Shown in pieces: positions 1 through 5,006 of a DNA stretch of 5,006 bases. Origin of the DNA: Acidimicrobiaceae bacterium (GTDB taxonomy: Bacteria > Actinomycetota > Acidimicrobiia > Acidimicrobiales > Salinilacustritrichaceae). The notes under the pieces were generated by a model. It searched no databases. It was not told the DNA's origin and saw nothing but the letters and a program-made list of their open reading frames with translations. Position 1 is the stretch's first letter. Each line of letters starts with the position of its first letter. The position numbers and the translations under genes were made by a program. The DNA lies in contig DMTU01000211.1 in assembly GCA_003476595.1 (NCBI GenBank), forward strand, positions 1 to 5,006. The letters run 5' to 3'.

Positions 1-1
1 C

Positions 2-454
2 GCCCGCAACCACCTGCGCGCCAGCGCCGCGCTCAGCGGCATCCCCACCCGCCGGGTGGACGAGGTGCTGTCCGACGTCGGCCTGGAGAGCGTGGCCGAC
101 GACAAGGCCGGCGGGTTCTCCCTCGGCATGCGCCAGCGGCTCGCGCTCGCCACCGCGCTGCTGGGCGACCCCCGGGTCCTCCTGCTCGACGAGCCGTCGA
201 ACGGCCTCGACCCCGACGGCATCCGCTGGATGCGGCACCACCTGCGCGCCTTCGCCGACGCCGGCGGCACGGTCCTCGTGTCCAGCCACCTGATCGCCGA
301 GCTGGCCCGGTTCGCCGACGACCTCGTCGTGGTCGGCGGCGGCCGGCTCATCGCCGCCGAGACCGTCGAGTCCCTCACGGACCGGACCGGCCTGTCGCTC
401 GAGGACAGCCTCCTCGAGATGACCGCCGGCGCCGCCGAGTTCGCCTCGGCATGA
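2..454 (+). CDS. ABC transporter ATP-binding protein, C-terminal part (5' end outside window)
   Basis: This is the nucleotide-binding subunit of an ABC-2-type exporter. It hydrolyses ATP at the inner face of the membrane to drive the adjacent permease. About 150 C-terminal residues are visible, and the frame is already open at base 2, so the Walker A motif and the true start lie to the left. Counting from base 2, the signature motif FSLGMRQRL is at residues 39-47, the Walker B segment VLLLDEP at 59-65, the D-loop GLDP at 68-71, and the switch histidine in VSSH at 96. The FSLGM form of the signature and the LEDSLLEMT tail are typical of the BcrA/daunorubicin-resistance class of actinobacterial ATPases. 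The GTG at 56 is an internal valine, not a start. The stop at 452-454 overlaps an in-frame ATG of the permease frame (ATGA, 451-454), indicating one transcript. The substrate cannot be deduced. Confidence 0.95.
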   Translation, partial: ARNHLRASAALSGIPTRRVDEVLSDVGLESVADDKAGGFSLGMRQRLALATALLGDPRVLLLDEPSNGLDPDGIRWMRHHLRAFADAGGTVLVSSHLIAELARFADDLVVVGGGRLIAAETVESLTDRTGLSLEDSLLEMTAGAAEFASA

Positions 455-481
455 CCAACGCATCCCACCCCATCACCCAGG

Positions 482-488
482 AAGAGGA
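482..488 (+). promoter_or_regulatory. Ribosome-binding site that decides the permease start
   Basis: The purine run AAGAGGA lies four bases before the ATG at 493. It is the only strong Shine-Dalgarno-like stretch near either candidate start, so it favours 493 over the upstream ATG at 451. Confidence 0.6.
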
Positions 489-492
489 ACCC

Positions 493-1308
493 ATGACCAC
501 CACCGAGCTCCCGCTCCCCCGGACCGCGGACGCCACGTCGGCCTCCGGTCGCCGCCACGTCGACCGCCTCGCCGCCGTCCTGCGCAGCGAGTGGATCAAG
601 GCCAGCACCGTGCGCACGAACAAGACGGTCCTCGCCGCGGCCGCGGTCGTCGGCCTCCTGACCTCCTGGGCCACGGCCGTGTTCGTGACCGGTGAGGACG
701 CCCTGACCGTCACCGAGGTCGCCATCGGTTCGACCGCGCTCACCGCGGTGCTGGCGGCCATTGCCGGCATCCTGCTGTTCAGCGCCGAGGCCCAGCACGG
801 CACCCTCGCCGGCGCCCTGACCGCGCAGCCGGCGCGCTGGCCGGTCGTGGCCGGCAAGGCCGTCGTCGCCACCGCCCTCGGCCTCGCGCTGGGGGCGATC
901 GGGCTGGTCGCCGGGTTCGCCGGTGCCCTCGCCGGCGGGCTCGAGGTCGGGGACACGAGCGGGGTGCCCTCCGCCGCGCTCTGGGCCCTGCTCTACGTCT
1001 GGGGCTCGGCCGTGCTCGGCCTGGGTGTGGGCATGGTGGTGCGCCACAGCGCCGGCGCCGTCTCGGGCCTGCTCGTGTGGTGGCTGGTGGTCGAGGGCAT
1101 CCTCGTCCAGTTCGCCCCGGGCGAGGTCGTCCGGTTCGTGCCCTTCGACACCGGCTGGCGCTCGCTCGGGATCGAGTCGGAGTTCGATCCCGCGGCCGTC
1201 GCGGCCACCGGCCTGTCCAACGCCCTCCACGCATCGATCTTCTGGGGCTACGTCCTCGCCGCGCTCGTGATCGGTGCCGTCCTCGTGCACCGACGGGACG
1301 TGGACTGA
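493..1308 (+). CDS. ABC-2 type transporter permease
   Basis: This is the membrane partner of the preceding ATPase. With the start used here the protein has 271 residues, a usual length for ABC-2 permeases. A cytoplasmic N-terminus with the typical RSEWIKASTVRTNK segment (31-44) precedes six likely membrane helices at about 45-65, 76-97, 122-147, 160-183, 188-207 and 247-266. The loop AEAQHGTLAGALTAQPARW (98-116) matches the conserved ExxxGTxxxxLxxxPxR element that follows the second helix in this family. I chose the ATG at 493 because a good ribosome-binding site, AGGAAGAGGAA, ends about four bases before it. An in-frame ATG at 451 overlaps the ATPase stop and would add 14 residues, but it has no clear ribosome-binding site. 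The protein ends in a basic/acidic tail (HRRDVD). Export of a drug or other hydrophobic compound is the family's common role, but nothing here identifies the substrate. Confidence 0.93.
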   Translation: MTTTELPLPRTADATSASGRRHVDRLAAVLRSEWIKASTVRTNKTVLAAAAVVGLLTSWATAVFVTGEDALTVTEVAIGSTALTAVLAAIAGILLFSAEAQHGTLAGALTAQPARWPVVAGKAVVATALGLALGAIGLVAGFAGALAGGLEVGDTSGVPSAALWALLYVWGSAVLGLGVGMVVRHSAGAVSGLLVWWLVVEGILVQFAPGEVVRFVPFDTGWRSLGIESEFDPAAVAATGLSNALHASIFWGYVLAALVIGAVLVHRRDVD

Positions 1309-1323
1309 CCTGTGGCCGGCGGC

Positions 1324-2487
1324 TCAGAAGCGCTCGAGCGCCTCGGGGCCGAGGTCGGCGATGCTCGGGTAGCCGCCGAGCGTGAGGGCCAGGTCGAGCT
1401 CGGCGAGCAGGCAGCGCAGCACGTGCTCGACGCCGGCCTGGCCGTCGAGGGCGAGGCCGTAGAGGAAGGGCCGGCCGAGCAGCACGGCCTCGGCACCGAG
1501 GGCGAGGGCCTTGATCACGTCGGTGCCGGTGCGGATGCCCGAGTCGAACAGGATCGTGGCCCGGTCGCCCACCGCCTCCACGACGCGGGGGAGGGCGTCG
1601 AGGGCGCCCATGGCCCCGTCGACCTGGCGGCCGCCGTGGTTGGACACGACGATGCCCTCCACGCCGGCGTCCACTGCAGCCCGGGCGTCGTCGGGGTGGA
1701 TGATGCCCTTCAGCACGATCGGACCGTCCCAGCGCTCCCGCAGGAAGGGCAGGTCGTCGAGGCTCAGGCCGGGGTTGGGGAACATGCCGGCCCACAGGAA
1801 GGTGGCCGAGCCCGGATCCTCCTCCGGCGAGCGCTCCAGCTTCGAGCGGAAGGCCGGGTCGGACAGGTAGTTGGCCACGCCGACGTTGGACAGGAACGGC
1901 AGGAAGCCCCGGTCGAGGTCGGCCGGCCGCCAGCCCAGCAGCGTGGTGTCGAGGGTGACGACCAGGGTCTCGTAGCCGCTCGCCGTGGCCCGCTCGAGGA
2001 AGCTCTCGGTCACGTCCGGATCGGTCGGGTAGTACAGCTGGTACCAGCGGGAGCCCTCGCCGCTCGCCTCGGCCACCTGCTCGAAGTCGTGCGACGCGGC
2101 CGTGGAGTGGATGTAGGTGAGGCCCATCTCGGTGGCGGCCCGGGCGGTGGCGAGCTCGCCCTGGGGGTGGGCGAGGGTCTGCACGCCGACGGGGGCGATC
2201 ATCACCGGTGCCGCCATCTGGGTGCCGAGCACGGTCGTCGAGTGGTCCCGCTCGGCCGTGCCCCGCAGCATGCGCGGGATGATGCGCCAGCGGTCGAAGG
2301 CCTCCCGGTTGGCCCGGGTGGTGGCGCCGTCGCCGGCGCTCGGGACGATGTAGCCCATCGCCTCGGGCTCCAGCACCTCGCGGGCCTGGTCCTCGATGCG
2401 GGCCAGGTTGGTGGTGAGGTCCGGCGTGGTGCCGTTCATCATCCCGTCGAGGTAGATGCCGACCTGGAAGTCACCGAAGTTCGCCAT
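1324..2487 (-). CDS. FMN-dependent alpha-hydroxy-acid oxidase, lactate 2-monooxygenase-like
   Basis: This 387-residue cytoplasmic flavoprotein belongs to the glycolate oxidase/lactate 2-monooxygenase TIM-barrel family. The family oxidises 2-hydroxy acids at FMN; in lactate 2-monooxygenase, L-lactate and O2 give acetate, CO2 and water. The N-terminus MANFGDFQVGIYLDGM and the QLYYP, LDTTLLGWRPADL and long loop segments (about 190-245) resemble the mycobacterial lactate 2-monooxygenase as I remember it. Visible catalytic features are Tyr46, Tyr152 in QLYYP, Arg187, Lys260 in VLKGI, the catalytic base His284 with Arg287 in SNHGGRQ, and the phosphate-binding segments DSGIRTG (315-321) and LLGRP (336-340). 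The usual GGxGDE near the N-terminus reads PSAGDG (49-54). The ATG at 2487 follows the serine hydrolase stop by 12 bases, so the gene is the last of a minus-strand operon. Whether it is a monooxygenase or a peroxide-forming oxidase, and its exact substrate, cannot be decided by eye. Confidence 0.93.
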   Translation of the reverse strand: MANFGDFQVGIYLDGMMNGTTPDLTTNLARIEDQAREVLEPEAMGYIVPSAGDGATTRANREAFDRWRIIPRMLRGTAERDHSTTVLGTQMAAPVMIAPVGVQTLAHPQGELATARAATEMGLTYIHSTAASHDFEQVAEASGEGSRWYQLYYPTDPDVTESFLERATASGYETLVVTLDTTLLGWRPADLDRGFLPFLSNVGVANYLSDPAFRSKLERSPEEDPGSATFLWAGMFPNPGLSLDDLPFLRERWDGPIVLKGIIHPDDARAAVDAGVEGIVVSNHGGRQVDGAMGALDALPRVVEAVGDRATILFDSGIRTGTDVIKALALGAEAVLLGRPFLYGLALDGQAGVEHVLRCLLAELDLALTLGGYPSIADLGPEALERF

Positions 2488-2499
2488 GGGCCGAGCCTG

Positions 2500-3495
2500 T
2501 CACCCCAGCGCAGCGAGGAGCGCGTCCTCCACCCGCTGGGCGCGCTCGAAGTCGCCGACGTGGGAGGTGAGGAACGCCCAGGCCAGGCGGGCCGTCGGCC
2601 GGGCCGCTGCCCACTGGCCACCGAGGCCACCCATGCCGATGTCCTCGCCGTCGATGCGCCCGCCGGTGAGGCTCCAGGTGACCTCCTCGTCGACGAAGCG
2701 GTCGTGCGCCGTCACGCCCGGGCGGTCGACGAGCGGGGGTAGCCGCCCCTCGAGCAGCCGCTGGTGGAAGGTGGCCAGGCCGAGGGCGGTGGCGTGGCCG
2801 TTCACGGCCGGGATCTCGCCGGCGCGCCACGCCGTGGTGTTGACATCCGGCAACGGGCCGAGCGAGCGGGGCCGCAGCGATGCCGGGTCGCCGCGCACCT
2901 CGTCCCAGTAGCCCTGGTCGAGCCCGACGGTGTCGGCCACGCGGTGCAGCTCCGACGGCGGGACGCCGATGTGGACGTCGAGGCCGAGCGGACCGGCGAG
3001 CTCCTCGCGCAGGAAGGTGCCGAGGCTGCGCCCGTCGACCCGACGGACCAGCTCGCCGGCGAGGAACCCGAAGGTGATGGCGTGCTCGCACACGACCTCG
3101 CCGGGGGCCGCGTCGGCCGGCTGCGCAGCGAGGGCGGCGACGGCGCCATCCCAGTCGGTGAGGTCGGCGTCGGGGCAGGTGATGCGCCCGGCCGAGTGGG
3201 TGAGGACGTGGCGGATGAGGAGGCGGTCGTCGTCGAGCTCGGGCCAGACCGAGGACGCGGGCTGGTCGAGGTCCAGCCGCCCGTCGGCCACGAGCGCGAG
3301 CACGCACGCGCCGGTGACGGGCTTGATCGCCGACCAGGTGTGGACGAGCGACTGCGGGGTGAGCCCGTCGGTGGCGGCGTCGACGACGACCTCGCCGTCC
3401 ACGATGGCGGCGACCGCCACGCCTGGGCCGCACGTGGCCATCGCATCGGCGACCGCCCCGTACCGGTGGGCGACCAGGCCGCCGACCGTGGTCAG
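2500..3495 (-). CDS. Serine hydrolase, beta-lactamase (class C / EstB) family, probable CTG start
   Basis: This is an acyl-serine hydrolase of the beta-lactamase/esterase superfamily; members act as esterases, peptidases or amidases. Counting from the CTG at 3495 it has 331 residues. The SxxK motif is S55-A-I-K58 in HTWSAIKPVTG. The family's second-helix block is DGRLDLDQP (71-79), followed by VLTHSAGRI (97-105) and the HAITFGFLAGELVRRVDGRS block (138-157). The C-terminal glycine motif is IGMGGLGGQW (286-295). No signal peptide is visible, so a cytoplasmic location is likely. The first ATG (3441) would give 313 residues, but it has no ribosome-binding site and would cut off VGGLVAHRYGAVADAM, which looks like the normal start of this family. 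The CTG overlaps the upstream TGA (CTGA) and has GGACGG five bases before it. The canonical Tyr and His positions seem to be Glu137 and Met288. The substrate is unknown. Confidence 0.88.
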   Translation of the reverse strand: MTTVGGLVAHRYGAVADAMATCGPGVAVAAIVDGEVVVDAATDGLTPQSLVHTWSAIKPVTGACVLALVADGRLDLDQPASSVWPELDDDRLLIRHVLTHSAGRITCPDADLTDWDGAVAALAAQPADAAPGEVVCEHAITFGFLAGELVRRVDGRSLGTFLREELAGPLGLDVHIGVPPSELHRVADTVGLDQGYWDEVRGDPASLRPRSLGPLPDVNTTAWRAGEIPAVNGHATALGLATFHQRLLEGRLPPLVDRPGVTAHDRFVDEEVTWSLTGGRIDGEDIGMGGLGGQWAAARPTARLAWAFLTSHVGDFERAQRVEDALLAALG

Positions 3496-4037
3496 GGTTG
3501 CCGTCCGATGAAGCCGAGGAAGCGGTGCTGGTGGGGTGCGTCCTCCGGCACGGGGACCTCGGGGCCGAACGCGCCGGGCGAGCGGATGGCGTCGCCCATG
3601 CCGCGCAGCTGGGCGTCGAGGCGCTCGACCTCCTCGGGCGGCATCGCCTCGTGCTGCTCGAGGCCCGTGGCGCGGGCGATGTCCCACGCGTGGACGACCA
3701 GGTCGGCGGACATGAACCCGTCGACCGTCTCGGCCAGCGTCGTGGGGCCGAACATGCCGTCGTACTCGGTGCTCGCGGTGGCGGGATCGTCGACGGCGGC
3801 CAGCATGGCGTCGCGCAGGGTCGCCCATCGGGCGCGAGGGTCGTCGCCGGTGAGCTCCGGTGCGAGGTCGAACCGGGCGAGGAAGCCGTGCTGGCTCTCC
3901 ACGACGTGGTCCAGCACCTGGCGCGCCGTCCACCCCTCGCACGGGGAGGGGGCGCCCCAGGCGTCGTCGGGGACGTCGTCCACGACGGCGGTGAACCGTT
4001 CGGCGAGACGGCGGTAGCGGGCGGCGGCGTCGGTCAT
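3492..4037 (-). CDS. TIGR03086-type DinB-fold / mycothiol-dependent maleylpyruvate isomerase-like protein
   Basis: This 181-residue protein has the DinB-like four-helix fold found in mycothiol-dependent maleylpyruvate isomerase and the TIGR03086 actinobacterial family. The N-terminal block YRRLAERFTAVVDDVPDDAW (8-27) leads to SPCEGWTARQVLDHVVESQ (31-49), where His44 is the expected first metal ligand. The second metal-binding block is SADLVVHAWDIARATG (110-125), with His116 and Asp119. The C-terminus RSPGAFGPEVPVPEDAP...LGFIGRQP (152-181) is the TIGR03086 tail. I chose the ATG at 4037; an in-frame TTG at 4049 would add four residues and lies inside an inverted repeat. It is the first gene of the minus-strand operon, and its TGA overlaps the likely CTG start of the serine hydrolase. 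Family members are proposed thiol-dependent isomerases or transferases, but most, like this one, have no proven reaction. Confidence 0.9.
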   Translation of the reverse strand: MTDAAARYRRLAERFTAVVDDVPDDAWGAPSPCEGWTARQVLDHVVESQHGFLARFDLAPELTGDDPRARWATLRDAMLAAVDDPATASTEYDGMFGPTTLAETVDGFMSADLVVHAWDIARATGLEQHEAMPPEEVERLDAQLRGMGDAIRSPGAFGPEVPVPEDAPHQHRFLGFIGRQP

Positions 4038-4041
4038 GGCG

Positions 4042-4097
4042 CCAGTCAACCCCAGGGGGTCTGACAGCGCTCGCCCGATCGGCTGCGGGTTGACTGG
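4042..4097. repeat. Perfect 11-base inverted repeat in the divergent intergenic region
   Basis: CCAGTCAACCC at 4042-4052 is the exact reverse complement of GGGTTGACTGG at 4087-4097, with 34 bases between the arms. The repeat sits between the divergent DinB-fold gene and the small zinc-ribbon gene, where an operator would be expected. Each arm contains TTGACT directed towards its own gene, which resembles a -35 element, but I see no matching -10 at 16-18 bases from either. The left arm ends only four bases before the ATG at 4037, too close for a conventional promoter. An operator for a dimeric regulator, or symmetrical translation starts (TTG in frame with both genes), are the alternatives. 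Confidence 0.55.
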
Positions 4098-4122
4098 TCG
4101 GATCGAGGATGCCGACGACGAC

Positions 4123-4323
4123 GTGACCGATGCCGACTTCGATCCGGAGCGGCTGGCGGTCTGCGCCTACTGGCGCTGCGGCGTGCTGTTCGAGCGGCGC
4201 TCCGCCAACCAGCGGTACTGCCGCAAGGCGTGTCGCAGCCGGGACGGCAAGTGGCAGCGGGCGCAGGCGCGCCGGGCGGCGCGCGAGGAGGCCAAGGAGC
4301 GGCGGCGCACCGATCGGCGGTGA
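4123..4323 (+). CDS. Small Cys4 zinc-ribbon-like protein with basic tail
   Basis: This is a protein of about 66 residues with no function I recognise. From the GTG at 4123, four cysteines (14, 19, 33, 37) form C-x4-C-x13-C-x3-C within CAYWRCGVLFERRSANQRYC, and the next residues are RKACRSR. This resembles small actinobacterial zinc-ribbon proteins with a CxxCGxxF...RxxNQRYCxxxCR pattern, so zinc binding is likely. The last 29 residues are almost all Arg, Lys, Ala, Glu and Gln and are probably a helical, nucleic-acid-binding tail. The start is uncertain. The ATG at 4036 would overlap the start codon of the divergent gene; the TTG at 4090 lies in the inverted repeat; the GTG at 4123 leaves an 85-base divergent promoter region and has GAGGAT further upstream than usual. 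A role in RNA or DNA binding is inference. Confidence 0.7.
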   Translation: MTDADFDPERLAVCAYWRCGVLFERRSANQRYCRKACRSRDGKWQRAQARRAAREEAKERRRTDRR

Positions 4324-4427
4324 CGGCTCGCGGCGCCGGCTCGCGCGGTCGCAGATGTCGGTGCGTCGGTAGCGGTCTGACGTGGTTGATGCGATGAGGC
4401 TCAGAGAGACCGAGCAGCCCACTGGCC
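4324..4427. other. Convergent intergenic region without a clear terminator
   Basis: This gap separates the ends of the zinc-ribbon gene and the methyltransferase. It holds a direct repeat GGCTCGCG (about 4325-4346), a tandem GTCGGT pair (4357-4362 and 4365-4370), and a weak stem TGAGGC (4395-4400) with GCCTCA (4425-4430) that includes the methyltransferase stop. No T-tract follows on either strand, so a terminator is not supported. Confidence 0.4.
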
Positions 4428-5006
4428 TCAGGCGCGGACGGCGTGGGCGAGGGCCATGGGTTGGTCGACGGGGAGGCGGCCGTCGACCACGTGGGTCGCA
4501 CACGCCTCGACGAACTGCCGTTCCATCGCGTCCTTGGCCTCTTCGGACGCCGATCCCACGAAGGAGCCGAGGGGCGTCAGGTTGATGTAGCTCCAGAGCA
4601 TCTCGGCGGGTGCCGGTAGGTCGAGCGACGCCGAGTACTCCTCGCCGACGACGTCCTCGAACCCTGCGTCGACGAGGAGGCGGACGAGGATCTCGGGATC
4701 GGGCATCGAGAACACCACGTCGACGAAAGCGCCCAGGTTCGGATCCACGTTGTCGGCGATCGCGTCCCGCATGGCCTCGAGCACGGGACTGATCCGGCCC
4801 GGGGTGTTGGCCACGACCCGCCCCGCTGGGGCGAGGACCCGGTGCAGCTCGGATGCGGCGGCCGCCTTGTCGCCGACGAACATGATGCCCATCTGCGACA
4901 GTGCGACGTCGCACGATGCGTCGGGGAGGGGCACCGAGACGGCGTCGCCCTCGGTCCATTCGATCTCCGCGCCTGTGGCGGGTACCGCGGCTGCGACCGC
5001 GAGCAT
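4428..5006 (-). CDS. Class I SAM-dependent methyltransferase, C-terminal part (5' end outside window)
   Basis: This is the C-terminal 192 residues of a UbiE/Methyltransf_11-type enzyme that transfers a methyl group from S-adenosylmethionine to an unknown acceptor. The frame stays open to the right edge, and the ATG at 5006 corresponds to the internal 'GML xxA' position that usually follows the motif II acidic residue, so it is probably not the start. The glycine-rich SAM-binding motif I is outside the window. Visible are EWTEGDAVSVPLPDASCDVA (16-35), with the Asp of post-II and the PLPDASCD strand, then SQMGIMF (37-43) and the ELHRVLAPAGRVV segment (53-65), the usual motif III region. The C-terminal half carries the GFEDV segment (about 115-119) expected of this family. 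It converges on the zinc-ribbon gene, and no link with the operon to its left is visible. Confidence 0.92.
   Translation of the reverse strand: MLAVAAAVPATGAEIEWTEGDAVSVPLPDASCDVALSQMGIMFVGDKAAAASELHRVLAPAGRVVANTPGRISPVLEAMRDAIADNVDPNLGAFVDVVFSMPDPEILVRLLVDAGFEDVVGEEYSASLDLPAPAEMLWSYINLTPLGSFVGSASEEAKDAMERQFVEACATHVVDGRLPVDQPMALAHAVRA

Noticed and set aside
1309..1323. Terminator between the permease and the oxidase
   Set aside because: Only 15 GC-rich bases separate the stops, and they form no convincing stem with a T-run.
1312..2742. Long plus-strand open frame (about 476 codons) opposite the flavoenzyme
   Set aside because: It is a mirror of the well-conserved minus-strand oxidase, low in complexity (Gly, Val, Glu, Arg, His) and without recognisable motifs.
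2764..4017. Plus-strand open frame (about 417 codons) opposite the serine hydrolase and DinB-fold genes
   Set aside because: It spans two well-supported minus-strand genes and has only biased composition, so it is explained by GC-rich codon positions.
4090..4118. Sigma70-like promoter with TTGACT as the -35 element
   Set aside because: No TANNNT-like -10 is found 16-18 bases downstream of either TTGACT, and the left copy lies too close to the ATG at 4037.
4036..4122. ATG at 4036 as the start of the zinc-ribbon gene
   Set aside because: It shares bases with the start codon of the divergent gene, has no ribosome-binding site, and would leave no separate promoter region. The added residues carry no motif.
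4395..4430. Possible terminator hairpin between the two convergent genes
   Set aside because: The six-base stem has a 24-base loop, contains a stop codon of the methyltransferase, and no T-run follows on either strand.
3496..4959. Upstream extension of the serine hydrolase frame, open for about 490 further codons
   Set aside because: It runs antisense-like through a well-supported DinB-fold gene in another frame, the intergenic region and the methyltransferase. The translation is Arg/Pro-rich with no domain, which is a typical high-GC artefact.

Overview
The window is very GC-rich (roughly 70% or more by eye), with strong G/C preference at third codon positions. It carries protein families common in Actinobacteria: a drug-efflux-type ABC-2 pair, a TIGR03086/mycothiol-type DinB-fold protein, an EstB/class C-type serine hydrolase and a lactate 2-monooxygenase-like flavoenzyme. 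I infer an actinobacterium, possibly of the Acidimicrobiia, but the sequence does not settle the class. I see no rRNA, tRNA, CRISPR array, insertion sequence or phage gene.

Layout. (1) Positions 2-1308, plus strand: the C-terminal part of an ABC ATPase (its Walker A lies outside the window), followed by its ABC-2 membrane partner. Together they form one exporter. (2) Positions 1324-4037, minus strand: a compact three-gene operon read from right to left. It encodes a DinB/maleylpyruvate-isomerase-like protein, then a beta-lactamase-family serine hydrolase, then an FMN-dependent alpha-hydroxy-acid oxidase. The first two genes abut or overlap, and the second and third are 12 bases apart. This operon converges on the exporter pair with a 15-base gap. 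(3) Positions 4038-4122: a divergent intergenic region with a perfect 11-base inverted repeat. (4) About 4123-4323, plus strand: a small Cys4 zinc-ribbon-like protein with an Arg/Lys-rich tail. (5) Positions 4428-5006, minus strand: the C-terminal part of a SAM-dependent methyltransferase that runs off the right edge.

How the genes fit together. The exporter pair is a self-contained transport module. The three minus-strand genes are probably co-transcribed, but no shared pathway can be read from them. Each is a small-molecule enzyme fold (metal/thiol, serine acyl-enzyme, flavin), so a catabolic or detoxification role is only an inference.

The points most worth a second look are four. The serine hydrolase seems to start at a CTG codon that overlaps the upstream stop, and its canonical catalytic motifs are altered. 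The divergent region has an inverted repeat that places an in-frame TTG in both flanking genes. The small zinc-ribbon protein has unusual cysteine spacing. I did not find convincing evidence of a wholly new system.
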